29,793 nt of DNA, from positions 1 to 29,793 of the forward strand of contig JAEZTD010000093.1 in assembly GCA_023443705.1 (NCBI GenBank). The letters run 5' to 3'. The notes under the pieces were generated by a model. It did no database searches. It was not told the origin of the DNA and worked only from the letters and a program-made list of their open reading frames with translations. This document shows, piece after piece, positions 21,858 through 29,685 of the stretch. Each line of letters starts with the position of its first letter. Position 1 is the stretch's first letter. Both the position numbers and the translations under genes were made by a program. The DNA is from Bacillota bacterium. GTDB taxonomy: Bacteria > Bacillota > Clostridia > Christensenellales > Aristaeellaceae.

Positions 21858-23393
21858 GTGCCCCCGAAGCGCGACCGTACGCTGCAGACGACGCTCATGG
21901 TGACCGTTATCATTTTCGCGAGCAAGGCGGTAGGCTTTGTGCGCGAAATTCTCCGCGCCAACTACTTTGGCACCGGCGTAGAAAACGACGCTTATGTCGC
22001 CGCCTACAGCCTTTTCTACATCCCCATCATGCTGCTGACGTCGATGATCTCCTCTACGATGGTACCGCTCTACATCGACGCCCGGGCGCAGGGCGGCGCG
22101 AAGCGTGCCAACCGCTTCGCGTCAAACGCGCTGAACCTGTTCGTACTGATTGCCGTTGCGCTGAGCGCACTGATGATGGTGTTCGCGCGGCCGATAATTC
22201 ACTTGATCTATTCCGGTTACGACGCGGCGCGCCTTGACATGGCGGTACACATGGCGCGCATCATGATGCCGTCCATGCTGTTTGTCGTCGCGTCGATCAT
22301 GCTCTCGTCCGTCCTCAACGCGACGCAGCACTTCATGGCGGCGCAGCTGACGGGCTTTGCCCTCAGCTTTGGCATGATCGTATCGACCGTGGGCTTTTCG
22401 CCCCGCTACGGCATCGACGCGCTGGCCTGGGGTGTGTTCGGCGCGGGCATCCTGCAGGTAATGATCCTGCTCCCCGCGCTTCGCGGCGATTTCCGCTATT
22501 CCGCAATCGTTCGACCCAGGGATGAACGCTTTAAGAAGATGCTGACGCTGGGCGTCCCGGCACTTTTGTCGATGGCTGTCACCGAGATGAGCCACATGGT
22601 CGATCAGGCGCTTGGCTCCGGGCTCAACGCGGGCGACGTTTCATCGATGGACTACGCGTTTCGGCTGATTACCGTCATCACCGGTGTGATCGGCGTGCCA
22701 ATCACCACGATCATGTTCTCGCGCATGAGCGAGAAGGCGGCGGAAAAGGACAGGCAGGGCATCGTGGGCATCGTGACGCAGAGTGCCGAGGTGCTCCTGA
22801 TGGTGCTTTTGCCGATCACCGTCTTGGGCGGTGCGCTGTCTCAGGACATCATCCGGCTTACCTACATGCGCGGCAGATTCGACGAACAGTCGATGATGGT
22901 CACCAGCGGCGTGTTTTTCAGCTATCTTCTGGGCGTCGTCAGCTTCTGCGTGTCGGACCTTCTGAACCGCGCGTTTCACTCGATGCAGAAGACGCGAATC
23001 ACAATGGCGGTTTCGCTGTGCGTCATGACGGCAAACGCCATCATCAGTTTCATTCTTTCGCGCTTCATCGGCGTCAACGGCCTTGCGCTGGGCACGGTGA
23101 TCTCCAGCTTCATGGGCACGACGGCGCTGATCGTGCTGCTTCGAAAACAGCTGGGCAGGCTGGGCCTCTCCGCGATGGCGGTGGAGGTGGGGAAGATGGT
23201 CCTTGCCGCGGGTGCGGCGCTTGCCGTTGCCCTTCTTCTCAAGGACCTTCTGGGCGGGCGAAACGACGCGCTGCAGGTGCTTCTGCGACTTGTCGCGGCG
23301 GGGATCGGCGCTCTTGGGGTCTATCTTTGCGCGCTCAAACTGATGCGCGCGCGCCAGCTTAACCTCTTAAAACTAATGCTGAGGAGAAAATGA
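21858..23393 (+). CDS. murJ: Lipid II flippase MurJ (MviN family)
   Basis: MurJ of the MOP superfamily flips lipid II across the cytoplasmic membrane for peptidoglycan synthesis. The 511-residue product is polytopic, about 14 helices by hydrophobicity. It has MurJ-like FASKAVGFVREILRANYFGTG at its N-terminus, SSTMVPLYIDAR, VDQALGSGLNAGDVSSMDYAFRL (given in part) and LTYMRGRFDEQSMMVTSG. The GTG 21858 start has AGAGGG 7 nt upstream. The family also includes exporters of other polyprenyl-linked sugars and spore SpoVB, but the conserved N-terminus and 511-residue length favour MurJ. It overlaps the next gene at the stop. Confidence 0.88.
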   Translation: MPPKRDRTLQTTLMVTVIIFASKAVGFVREILRANYFGTGVENDAYVAAYSLFYIPIMLLTSMISSTMVPLYIDARAQGGAKRANRFASNALNLFVLIAVALSALMMVFARPIIHLIYSGYDAARLDMAVHMARIMMPSMLFVVASIMLSSVLNATQHFMAAQLTGFALSFGMIVSTVGFSPRYGIDALAWGVFGAGILQVMILLPALRGDFRYSAIVRPRDERFKKMLTLGVPALLSMAVTEMSHMVDQALGSGLNAGDVSSMDYAFRLITVITGVIGVPITTIMFSRMSEKAAEKDRQGIVGIVTQSAEVLLMVLLPITVLGGALSQDIIRLTYMRGRFDEQSMMVTSGVFFSYLLGVVSFCVSDLLNRAFHSMQKTRITMAVSLCVMTANAIISFILSRFIGVNGLALGTVISSFMGTTALIVLLRKQLGRLGLSAMAVEVGKMVLAAGAALAVALLLKDLLGGRNDALQVLLRLVAAGIGALGVYLCALKLMRARQLNLLKLMLRRK

Positions 23394-24070
23394 TGCGGTA
23401 CAAGGGCATTTTTATCGACGCGGACGATACTCTGTTTGACTTTCAGGCCGGCGAGCGCGAGGCCGTCGGGCGGGTGCTTGAACATCTGGGCATCGTAGAT
23501 CCCGGCGCGGCCGCCGCGTATCAGGTGATCAACGCCGGGCTGTGGCTGGATCTGGAAAAGGGGCTGACCACGCAGGCGCAGCTCAAGATTAGGCGGTTCG
23601 AGCTTTTAATGACGCGCTATGGCGTTTCAGGCAATCCGACCGAGGCGGCGGAATACTACGTGGAAGCGCTGTCGGAACAGTCCATGCTGCTGCCCGGCGC
23701 ACTCGAGGCGGTGCAGGAGGTTGCCGGGAGGCTCCCGGTGTCGGTTGTGACCAACGGCATATCCGCGGTGCAGCGCGGACGCATGAGCCGCTCGCCACTG
23801 CGCTTCCTCATCAAGGATTTTGTGATCTCCGAGGAGATCGGCATCGCCAAGCCCGATCCGCGGGTGCTCGAAATCGCGCTGGGCAATCTGGGTCTCGGGC
23901 GGGAGGATGCTTTGATGGCCGGAGACGGCGTGGCCGACATGCGCTGCGCGAAAAACGCGGCGGTGGACGGTTGTTGGCTCAACATGGGCGGGAAAAAGCT
24001 GCCGGAAGATCTCAGCCCCCGGTACGAAATAGACCACATTTCGCTGCTTCCGGCCATTGCGCTGGGGTAG
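23393..24070 (+). CDS. HAD family hydrolase, YjjG-like nucleotidase
   Basis: A 225-residue haloacid dehalogenase phosphatase of the YjjG/YfnB subgroup, which act as house-cleaning nucleoside 5'-monophosphatases. Motif I is FIDADDTLFDF (nucleophile D9, acid D11), motif II VVTNG, motif III with Lys in GIAKPDP, and motif IV GDGVADM in place of the usual GDS. A helical cap domain lies between motifs I and II. ATG 23393 has GAGGAG (23381-23386) 6 nt upstream; ATG 23390 is also in frame. The start overlaps the murJ stop, so the two are co-transcribed, and a terminator follows. Substrate is not provable here. Confidence 0.82.
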   Translation: MRYKGIFIDADDTLFDFQAGEREAVGRVLEHLGIVDPGAAAAYQVINAGLWLDLEKGLTTQAQLKIRRFELLMTRYGVSGNPTEAAEYYVEALSEQSMLLPGALEAVQEVAGRLPVSVVTNGISAVQRGRMSRSPLRFLIKDFVISEEIGIAKPDPRVLEIALGNLGLGREDALMAGDGVADMRCAKNAAVDGCWLNMGGKKLPEDLSPRYEIDHISLLPAIALG

Positions 24071-24090
24071 GGGATAGAGCGCATCCAATG

Positions 24091-24126
24091 GGTTCCCGGC
24101 GACACGTTCGCCGAGAACCTGTTTTT
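24091..24126 (+). terminator. Intrinsic terminator after the HAD gene
   Basis: GGTTC-C-CGGCG, loop ACACGTT, CGCCG-A-GAACC, then TGTTTTT (24120-24126). The stem is ten pairs with one mismatch. It closes the murJ unit and insulates the Rnf operon. Confidence 0.9.
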
Positions 24127-24130
24127 ATGA

Positions 24131-24258
24131 AGCGTATTTCATATGCTCATGGTACCGCAGAAAGCCGAGGGTTCTCGGGGTTGGAAAACCGAGCCATATA
24201 AATCTGGAATACCCCTCTGGGGAAATTGCGATGGCTTCAGCCCTTGTATATGGGCCTT
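24131..24258 (+). ncRNA. Structured region upstream of rnfC, possible switch or leader RNA
   Basis: A dense set of pairings: AGCGTAT/ATATGCT (24131-24147), and CCGAG (24165-24169) or CCGAG (24189-24193), each able to pair with the single CTCGG (24074+100, i.e. 24174-24178). GCCAT (24193-24197) pairs with ATGGC (24231-24235) around CCCC-TCT-GGGG. Finally, GCCC/GGGC (24240-24255) is followed by CTTCTTTTT. The alternate partners for CTCGG look like a switch. It matches no riboswitch class I can recall, and no promoter upstream of it is evident. The last hairpin overlaps the rnf -35. Confidence 0.35.
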
Positions 24259-24272
24259 CTTTTTGTTATAAT
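24244..24272 (+). promoter_or_regulatory. Sigma-A promoter for the rnf operon
   Basis: TTGTAT (24244-24249), a 17 bp spacer and TATAAT (24267-24272) with an extended TGT before the -10, the same design as the asp23 promoter. Transcription would start near 24279, leaving a leader of about 125 nt. The leader has hairpins at 24289-24301, 24321-24344 and 24369-24388 (ATCG-A-TACC/GGTA-G-CGAT), the last just before the ribosome binding site. Confidence 0.8.
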
Positions 24273-24404
24273 GAAAGCACATAACAGAGAATTCGCAATT
24301 CGGTACTAAAATATCTATTCGCACATGTTGATTGTACGTTGTGCCGAAAATGCATTCATTATTTTACAATCGATACCGTGGTAGCGATATGAAAAGGAAA
24401 GGAA

Positions 24405-25739
24405 ATGTGCATGAAAACCCATGACTTTCCAGGCGGGGTTCATCCGCGCAGCCCTTCGGCAGAAGGGAAGCCAGTTGCACAGAAAGCCATTCAAATCATG
24501 CCTGCACCCGAATGCGTGGTGATACCCATGCTTCGGATTACCGGCGCACAGCTCACCCCGCTGGTCAAGCGGGGCGATTTTGTTCGTCTGGGGCAGAAGA
24601 TCGGCGACAGCGATGCCGTGAACAGCGCGCCGGTTCATGCCAGCGTGTCGGGCAAGGTGATTGCGGTGGAGGCGAGGCCGCACCCGAGCGGGAAGCGTAC
24701 GATTCCGGCTGTGGTGATCGTGAACGATCACCAGGACGCGTGGGACGATTCTTGCGTGCCGCCACAGAACCCCGACGATCTTTCAGGGGAAGAACTCTCG
24801 CGCATCGCCCGGGAAAAAGGCGTGGTGGGTCTGGGCGGCGCGACGTTTCCGACCCACATCAAGCTCAATCCATCCAAGCCGGCCGATGTATTGATCATCA
24901 ACGGCTCGGAATGCGAACCGCTGTTGTCCGCGGATTACCGCCTGATGGTGGAGCGCGCGGACGCGATTATCGACGGTGCGCAGTTTGCCCGGCGGTCGGT
25001 GGGCGCGAAACGCGTGTATGTCGGCATCGAAGGCGACAGCCCCGAAGCAATTCGTTCGGTAAAGGCGGCGGCGAAAGGCACGGACATAGAAATCGTGCCA
25101 CTGTCCGCGAGGTATCCGCAGGGCGGCGAGCGGCAGCTCATCTACACCCTGACCGGCCGGAAGCTGTCTATGGCAGACCTTCCATCGGATGCGGGCTGCG
25201 CGCTGATGAACGTGGGCACGACGGTGGCGCTGCACCGAGCGGTGCGGGAAGGAAGGCCGCTGATCGACCGGGTGGTCACCGTGGCGGGCGGCGCCGTGCG
25301 GGAGCCTGCGAATCTCTTGGCACGCATCGGGACGAGCGTTGGAGATCTGATCGAGTACTGCGGAGGATACCGGGAAGGCGGCGCGGGTAAGCTCATCGCC
25401 GGCGGCCCGATGATGGGCGTCGCACTGGCAAGCGATGAGGTGCCTGTGATCGCGGGCACGTCGGGCGTTCTGGCGTTGACCGCGGACGAGGCGCTTGTGC
25501 CCGAACCGAGCGCCTGCATGCGCTGCGGGCGCTGTCATTATGTCTGCCCGATGAACCTTCAACCCTACGCCATTGACGCGGCCATCGCCGTTGACAATGT
25601 GGGCCTCGCGGCCCGGTTCAATGCGCATGAGTGCATTGAGTGCGGCGCCTGCGTGTACATCTGCCCGGCCCGGAGGCATTTATTGCAGAACATTCGCCTG
25701 GCCAAGAAACTGGTACGCGGCAGCGCCGCGACAAGATAA
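24405..25739 (+). CDS. rnfC: Rnf complex subunit C
   Basis: RnfC is the peripheral NADH-side subunit of the ion-translocating ferredoxin:NAD+ oxidoreductase, with FMN and NADH sites like NuoF and two 4Fe-4S clusters. The 444-residue product has the N-terminal PGGVHP motif, GVVGLGGATFPTHIKL, the NGSECEPLLSADYRLM segment and two ferredoxin motifs near the end, CMRCGRCHYVCP and CIECGACVYICP. It lacks the long repetitive C-terminal extension seen in gammaproteobacteria. ATG 24405 or 24411 can start; both are served by the AAAGGAAAGG purine run. It leads the operon in clostridial CDGEAB order. Confidence 0.95.
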   Translation: MCMKTHDFPGGVHPRSPSAEGKPVAQKAIQIMPAPECVVIPMLRITGAQLTPLVKRGDFVRLGQKIGDSDAVNSAPVHASVSGKVIAVEARPHPSGKRTIPAVVIVNDHQDAWDDSCVPPQNPDDLSGEELSRIAREKGVVGLGGATFPTHIKLNPSKPADVLIINGSECEPLLSADYRLMVERADAIIDGAQFARRSVGAKRVYVGIEGDSPEAIRSVKAAAKGTDIEIVPLSARYPQGGERQLIYTLTGRKLSMADLPSDAGCALMNVGTTVALHRAVREGRPLIDRVVTVAGGAVREPANLLARIGTSVGDLIEYCGGYREGGAGKLIAGGPMMGVALASDEVPVIAGTSGVLALTADEALVPEPSACMRCGRCHYVCPMNLQPYAIDAAIAVDNVGLAARFNAHECIECGACVYICPARRHLLQNIRLAKKLVRGSAATR

Positions 25740-25766
25740 CCGGCGCGGCCCGGCAGGAGGAAAGTT

Positions 25767-26765
25767 ATGAAGTTGAACGTCTCCCCGTCCCCACACATCC
25801 GGGCGCCCCAGGACACGCGCTTTCTCATGCGCGGCATGCTGATCGCGCTGTTACCAGCCTGCGCGGTGGGCGTTTACCGCTTTGGGTACCGGGCGCTGAT
25901 TGTACTGGTGCTCACCACCGCTACGGCCGTCCTGACGGAGTGGCTGCTCCATCGGCTGATGAAGCGGCCGAACACGGCCCAGGACCTTTCCGCCGCGGTC
26001 ACGGGACTGCTGCTTGGCATGAACCTGCCCGCAAGCGCGCCCTGGTGGATGTGCGTCGTTGGCTCGATTTTCGCGATCGGCCTTGTCAAGGTGCTGTTCG
26101 GCGGGCTTGGCAATAACTTTGTCAACCCGGCGTTGGCCGCGAGGGCATTCCTCTTGGCGAGTTTCCCGACCCGGATGACCGCGTGGACGGAGCCTGGCAA
26201 TTCGCTTCTGGCCAACGCCACCGATGCGGTTTCCACGGCGACGCCGCTTGCGCTGATGAAGCAGGGCGGCGCGGCATTCAGCGTCTCCGGTGGCGCGGGA
26301 GCGGACCTTTTGCGCCTTCTCTTCGGCGATTCGGGCGGCGCAATCGGCGAGGTCAGCGCGCTGGCGCTCGTAATCGGCTTTGTGTGGCTGATCGTCTTCG
26401 GCGTGGCTTCGCCTCGCATTCCGCTGGTATACATCCTCACGGTATTTGCCGGGACGGCGCTCCTGGGCGGCACAACGGGGCAAGGGGCCTATCCGGCCCT
26501 CGTAAACGGCGCGGCGCACGCGCTGTCCGGCGGGCTCTTCCTGGGCGCGCTCTTCATGGCGACAGACCCCTCCACTTCGCCCACGACTGCGGTGGGGCAG
26601 TGGATCTACGCGTTCGGCTGCGGCGCGCTGACGGTGGTCATACGCCTCTTTGGCGGGTATCCGGAGGGGGTAAGCTTCGCAATCCTCATCATGAACCTTT
26701 GCGTACCGCTGATCGAACGCGGCGTGCGCGCGCGCTCCTTCGGGGAGGTGAAAACGCGTGCGTAG
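25767..26765 (+). CDS. rnfD: Rnf complex subunit D
   Basis: RnfD is an integral membrane subunit, homologous to NqrB, that carries covalent FMN. The 332-residue product is polytopic, with conserved SPSPHIRAPQDT at the N-terminus and FGGLGNNFVNPALAARAFLL. The flavinylation site is DAVSTATPL (D153 to T159); the acceptor Thr is inferred to be T159. The C-terminal FMATDPSTSPTT and GYPEGVSFAILIMN segments are typical. GGAGGAAAG precedes ATG 25767. No ApbE flavin transferase gene lies in this window. It overlaps rnfG by 8 nt. Confidence 0.95.
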   Translation: MKLNVSPSPHIRAPQDTRFLMRGMLIALLPACAVGVYRFGYRALIVLVLTTATAVLTEWLLHRLMKRPNTAQDLSAAVTGLLLGMNLPASAPWWMCVVGSIFAIGLVKVLFGGLGNNFVNPALAARAFLLASFPTRMTAWTEPGNSLLANATDAVSTATPLALMKQGGAAFSVSGGAGADLLRLLFGDSGGAIGEVSALALVIGFVWLIVFGVASPRIPLVYILTVFAGTALLGGTTGQGAYPALVNGAAHALSGGLFLGALFMATDPSTSPTTAVGQWIYAFGCGALTVVIRLFGGYPEGVSFAILIMNLCVPLIERGVRARSFGEVKTRA

Positions 26766-27297
26766 CATACTGCATCTGGGCGGACGGCTCTTTCTGATCG
26801 CGCTGGTGGCAGGGCTCGCGCTGGGCGCAACCTACCACTTCACCAAGGAGCCCATCGCCTACCAGCAGGCGATCGCAACCGCCGGGGCGCGCGCCACGGT
26901 GATCGAAGGCGTCGCGCTGCCCGACGAGGGCGCGGAGTTGACCGGAAACGTTCGCGGCGCCTACGTTACGGAGGCGGGCGGGCGCGTGATTGAGGTCGTC
27001 ACGAGCGGCTATGGCGGCGAATTTCTGGTGACCGTGGGCATCGCGCCGGACGGCGCGATCACCGGCGTCAGCATCGGTGAGAATCAGGAGACGGTGGGTC
27101 TGGGCAAGAACGCCGAAAAGCCTGAATTCACCAATCAGTTCCTGCTGAAGAACGACCGGATTGAAGTGGTCAAGAGCGGCGCGACCGGCAATCAGATCGA
27201 CGCGCTGACGGGCGCGACGATCACAACCAAAGCGGTTGCGGACGCGGTCAACGAGGCGCGGGAATTCGCACTGAAACGGGGAGGTGCGGCGGGATGA
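26758..27297 (+). CDS. rnfG: Rnf complex subunit G, FMN-binding
   Basis: RnfG has one membrane helix and an extracytoplasmic FMN domain, homologous to NqrC. The 179-residue product has an N-terminal helix (about 9-27), SGYGGEFLVTVGIAPDG, the ENQETVGLGKNAEKPEF segment and the flavinylation motif DALTGATITT with acceptor Thr inferred at T154. GTG 26758 overlaps rnfD by 8 nt, and GGGGAGG lies upstream. Its stop overlaps the rnfE ATG by 4 nt. The length is typical for Clostridia. Confidence 0.94.
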   Translation: MRSILHLGGRLFLIALVAGLALGATYHFTKEPIAYQQAIATAGARATVIEGVALPDEGAELTGNVRGAYVTEAGGRVIEVVTSGYGGEFLVTVGIAPDGAITGVSIGENQETVGLGKNAEKPEFTNQFLLKNDRIEVVKSGATGNQIDALTGATITTKAVADAVNEAREFALKRGGAAG

Positions 27298-27956
27298 AAT
27301 CCGTAAAAGTGTTCTTGAACGGTCTTTGGAAGGAAAACCCCACTTTCCGGATGCTTCTGGGCATGTGCCCGACGCTTGCGGTATCCACGGCGGCCGTCAA
27401 CGGCATTGGCATGGGGCTTGCCGCGACGGTCGTGCTCACCTGTTCGAACGTGTTTGTATCACTGCTTCGCAATTTCATCCCGAGCGAGGTGCGCATCCCG
27501 TCCTACGTGGTCATCATCGCGTCGTTCACCACCATCGTGCAGCTGCTGCTGAAGGCGTTTTTGCCGGCGCTGGACGCGGCGCTGGGGCTTTACATTCCGC
27601 TGATCGTGGTCAACTGCATCATCCTCGCCCGGGCGGAGGCATTCGCCAGCGGCAATGGCCCGTGGCTCAGCGCGGTGGACGGATTGGGCATGGGGCTGGG
27701 CTTCACACTGGCGCTGACGGCGTTCGCCGCCATCCGTGAGGTGATCGGCGCGGGCACGATCTTCGGCGTGGCCATCCTCGGCGGGCAGTACGAGCCGGTG
27801 ATGATGGCGCTGATGGCCCCGGGTGGCTTCATCACGCTGGGGCTTCTGCTGGGCGTGATCAACTTCGTCTCCAAGAAGAAGAAAAAGGAGGTGCGGGTCG
27901 ATGGATTACATTGTGCGGCTTGTCCTAATAGCGATCGGTGCGGCGCTGGTCAATAA
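27294..27956 (+). CDS. rnfE: Rnf complex subunit E
   Basis: RnfE is a six-helix membrane subunit homologous to NqrD/RnfA, which with RnfA forms the core pathway around a membrane 2Fe-2S cluster. The 220-residue product has FLNGLWKENPTFRMLLGMCP, a typical start with its Cys, then GIGMGLAATVVLTCSN and AIREVIGAGTIFG. After a Lys-rich stretch near residue 195-200 the frame continues as VRVDGLHCAACPNSDRCGAG, a Cys-rich tail read from DNA that also encodes the first 18 residues of RnfA. Whether the tail is used is open; an rnfE ending near the Lys run would be more usual. Confidence 0.93.
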   Translation: MKSVKVFLNGLWKENPTFRMLLGMCPTLAVSTAAVNGIGMGLAATVVLTCSNVFVSLLRNFIPSEVRIPSYVVIIASFTTIVQLLLKAFLPALDAALGLYIPLIVVNCIILARAEAFASGNGPWLSAVDGLGMGLGFTLALTAFAAIREVIGAGTIFGVAILGGQYEPVMMALMAPGGFITLGLLLGVINFVSKKKKKEVRVDGLHCAACPNSDRCGAGQ

Positions 27957-28491
27957 CTTTGTTTTGGTCAAGTTTCTGGGCATCTGCCCGTTTCTCGGCG
28001 TTTCGCAGAAGATCAAGTCCGCCGTCGGGATGGGCATGGCGGTGTCGTTTGTAATGGGCATGGCCTCCGCGATGACCTGGATGGTGCAGAAGTGGGTGCT
28101 GGAGCCGCTGTCGATTGGCTTTATGCAGACCATCGCGTTCATTCTGGTGATTGCGGCGCTGGTGCAGTTTGTCGAGATGGTGCTCAAAAAAACCAACCCC
28201 GCGCTGTACCGCTCGCTGGGCGTGTACCTTCCGCTGATTACCACCAACTGCGCGGTCCTGGGTGTGGCAATCCTCAACATTGAGAACTCCTATGACCTTC
28301 TGGAGAGCATCGTAAACGGCGTGTTCGGCGGCGTGGGGTTCACGATCGCGATCGTTCTGATGGCGGGCATCCGCGAAAAGCTGGAAAGCGCGTCGATTCC
28401 CGAGTGTATGCGGGGCTTCCCGATCACGCTGGTGGCGGCGGGGCTGATGGCCATCGGCTTTCTGGGCTTTGCCGGGCTGGGCGGCGGCTGA
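27901..28491 (+). CDS. rnfA: Rnf complex subunit A
   Basis: RnfA is the partner of RnfE, with six membrane helices and conserved Cys. The 196-residue product has the family hallmark NNFVLVKFLGICPFLGVS (the usual NNFVL..FLGICPFLG), PLITTNCAVLGVAIL and GIREKLESASIPECMRGFPI. ATG 27901 has AAGGAGGTG (about 27885-27893) 7 nt upstream, so the start is well supported although it lies 56 nt inside rnfE. The opening codons include CTA and ATA, rare in this GC-rich sequence, within the overlap. Confidence 0.95.
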   Translation: MDYIVRLVLIAIGAALVNNFVLVKFLGICPFLGVSQKIKSAVGMGMAVSFVMGMASAMTWMVQKWVLEPLSIGFMQTIAFILVIAALVQFVEMVLKKTNPALYRSLGVYLPLITTNCAVLGVAILNIENSYDLLESIVNGVFGGVGFTIAIVLMAGIREKLESASIPECMRGFPITLVAAGLMAIGFLGFAGLGGG

Positions 28492-28519
28492 CGCACTTAG
28501 GACGTATTAGGAGGGAATT

Positions 28520-29338
28520 ATGTCGATCATTTGGATCAGCGCGGCCGCTATTGCCGCCATCGGCCTTTTGATGGGTGCGGCGCTGGCCGTGGCCGGGCGG
28601 TTTTTCTCGGTGGAAAGCGACGAGCGCGTGGAACAGGTGCGCGCACTCCTTCCGGGCGCCAACTGCGGCGCCTGCGGTTACCCTGGCTGCGACGGCCTTG
28701 CGTCCGGCATCGTGATGGAGGGTGCGCCGGTGAACGCGTGCACAGTCAACACCTCGGAAAACAACCTGAAGATTGCCGGGGTCATGGGCGTGGGCGCGGA
28801 CGAGATCAAACCGCTGACCGTGCATGTGCACTGCCGCGGAACCCGGGAAAACGCACCGCTGCAATTCAACTACCAGGGCCTGAACGACTGTCGGGCGGTG
28901 GACGCCATCGACGACGGGGTTAAAAGCTGCCCCTTCAGCTGTCTGGGGTTTGGGAACTGCGAGCGGGTTTGCCCCGTGGATGCGATCCGGATCATCGACG
29001 GGCTCTCCGTCATCGATCACGAAAAGTGCATCACCTGCGGCAAATGCGTGGCCGAGTGCCCGCGCAACATCATCCGCCTGGTACCCGTGGACAGCGCCGT
29101 GCGCGTGGACTGCATGAACGTACTCAAGGGAAAACTGGTCACCGAGAACTGCCAGGTGGGCTGCATCGGCTGCGGACTCTGTGAAAAGGCCTGCGCCTAC
29201 GGCGCGATTGAAATGGTGAACGATCTGCCAGTCATCGATTACGAAAAGTGCGTGAAGTGCATGGCCTGCGCGGACAAGTGCCCGCGAAAGATTATCTGGC
29301 CGAGAAGGCCCGGGCCCAGCAGGGGGAAATCGGCTTAA
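28520..29338 (+). CDS. rnfB: Rnf complex subunit B, ferredoxin-type
   Basis: RnfB takes electrons from reduced ferredoxin. The 272-residue product has an N-terminal membrane helix (about 4-26). The [4Fe-4S] domain NCGACGYPGCDG follows, with a later Cys (C49, C52, C57, C74). The remaining clusters use C137/C141/C147/C151, C170-C180 (CITCGKCVAEC), C215-C225 (CIGCGLCEKAC) and C244-C254 (CVKCMACADKC). This multi-cluster layout is typical of clostridial RnfB. The third motif is followed by AYGAI instead of the usual PFGAI-like sequence. GGAGGG precedes ATG 28520. It is the last gene of the operon. Confidence 0.95.
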   Translation: MSIIWISAAAIAAIGLLMGAALAVAGRFFSVESDERVEQVRALLPGANCGACGYPGCDGLASGIVMEGAPVNACTVNTSENNLKIAGVMGVGADEIKPLTVHVHCRGTRENAPLQFNYQGLNDCRAVDAIDDGVKSCPFSCLGFGNCERVCPVDAIRIIDGLSVIDHEKCITCGKCVAECPRNIIRLVPVDSAVRVDCMNVLKGKLVTENCQVGCIGCGLCEKACAYGAIEMVNDLPVIDYEKCVKCMACADKCPRKIIWPRRPGPSRGKSA

Positions 29339-29406
29339 CGGCTCAATGCGTATGCGGAGGGCCTTCGAATTCGGTGCCTCGGAGAGCTGAAAGATCCTTT
29401 CAATGG

Positions 29407-29433
29407 AAAAGCCATGCCGGTTTCCGGCATGGC
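29407..29433 (-). terminator. Candidate terminator for the minus-strand gene
   Basis: On the minus strand, the perfect 10 bp stem GCCATGCCGG/CCGGCATGGC with a 3 nt loop is followed by TTTTCC. On the plus strand the stem is not followed by T. It lies about 250 nt beyond the minus-strand stop, after several other hairpins. Confidence 0.5.
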
Positions 29434-29603
29434 GCAGACCATCGACAAAGGTCCCGTAGGCTTTCAATCGTTCCCGGCGGCGTGTACGCCGGGAACGGGA
29501 TAACGCCACCAGTACGGATATTGGTGGCGTTACCTGCACATCCAGTCAGTGCGCCGCCCGGAAATCTCAGAGGATTTCAGGCGCACGCAGGGCTTTCCCC
29601 TTC

Positions 29604-29666
29604 GCATCAAAAAAGCCGCAGGTTTTTTGATGCCTTGAGCTATGCCGGTTTTCTGGCATGGCTTTT
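29604..29666 (+). terminator. Candidate terminators facing rnfB
   Basis: Two adjacent structures: an 11 bp stem GCATCAAAAAA/TTTTTTGATGC (29604-29633) whose arms supply A and T tracts for both directions, and GCTATGCCGG/CTGGCATGGC (29639-29662, loop TTTT) followed by TTTT. The second fits a plus-strand intrinsic terminator. They lie 265 nt or more beyond rnfB, far for its own terminator. Confidence 0.5.
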
Positions 29667-29685
29667 GCGCGCTTTGATACGCTTT

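Larger units (their letters stand above)
29339..29685. other. Hairpin-dense convergent intergenic region
   Basis: No gene is seen on either strand. Successive stem-loops: 29389-29403 (TGAAAG/CTTTCA), 29411-29433 (GCCATGCCGG/CCGGCATGGC), 29469-29497 (CGTTCCCGGCG/CGCCGGGAACG), 29502-29531 (AACGCCACCA/TGGTGGCGTT), 29549-29586 (GTGCGCC/GGCGCAC around GAAATC/GATTTC), 29604-29633 (GCATCAAAAAA/TTTTTTGATGC) and 29639-29662. Two look like terminators (listed separately); the rest have no assigned role. Confidence 0.7.

Noticed and set aside
24150..24260. Known riboswitch class before rnfC (c-di-GMP, FMN, guanidine, Moco considered)
   Set aside because: None of the conserved core sequences of these classes can be found, so only an unassigned structured region is reported.
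25767..26765. RnfD flavinylation motif DAVSTATPL, lacking the Gly of the common SGAT form
   Set aside because: The acceptor Thr and the surrounding Asp and Ala are kept, and this position varies in clostridial RnfD, so it is probably not functionally odd.
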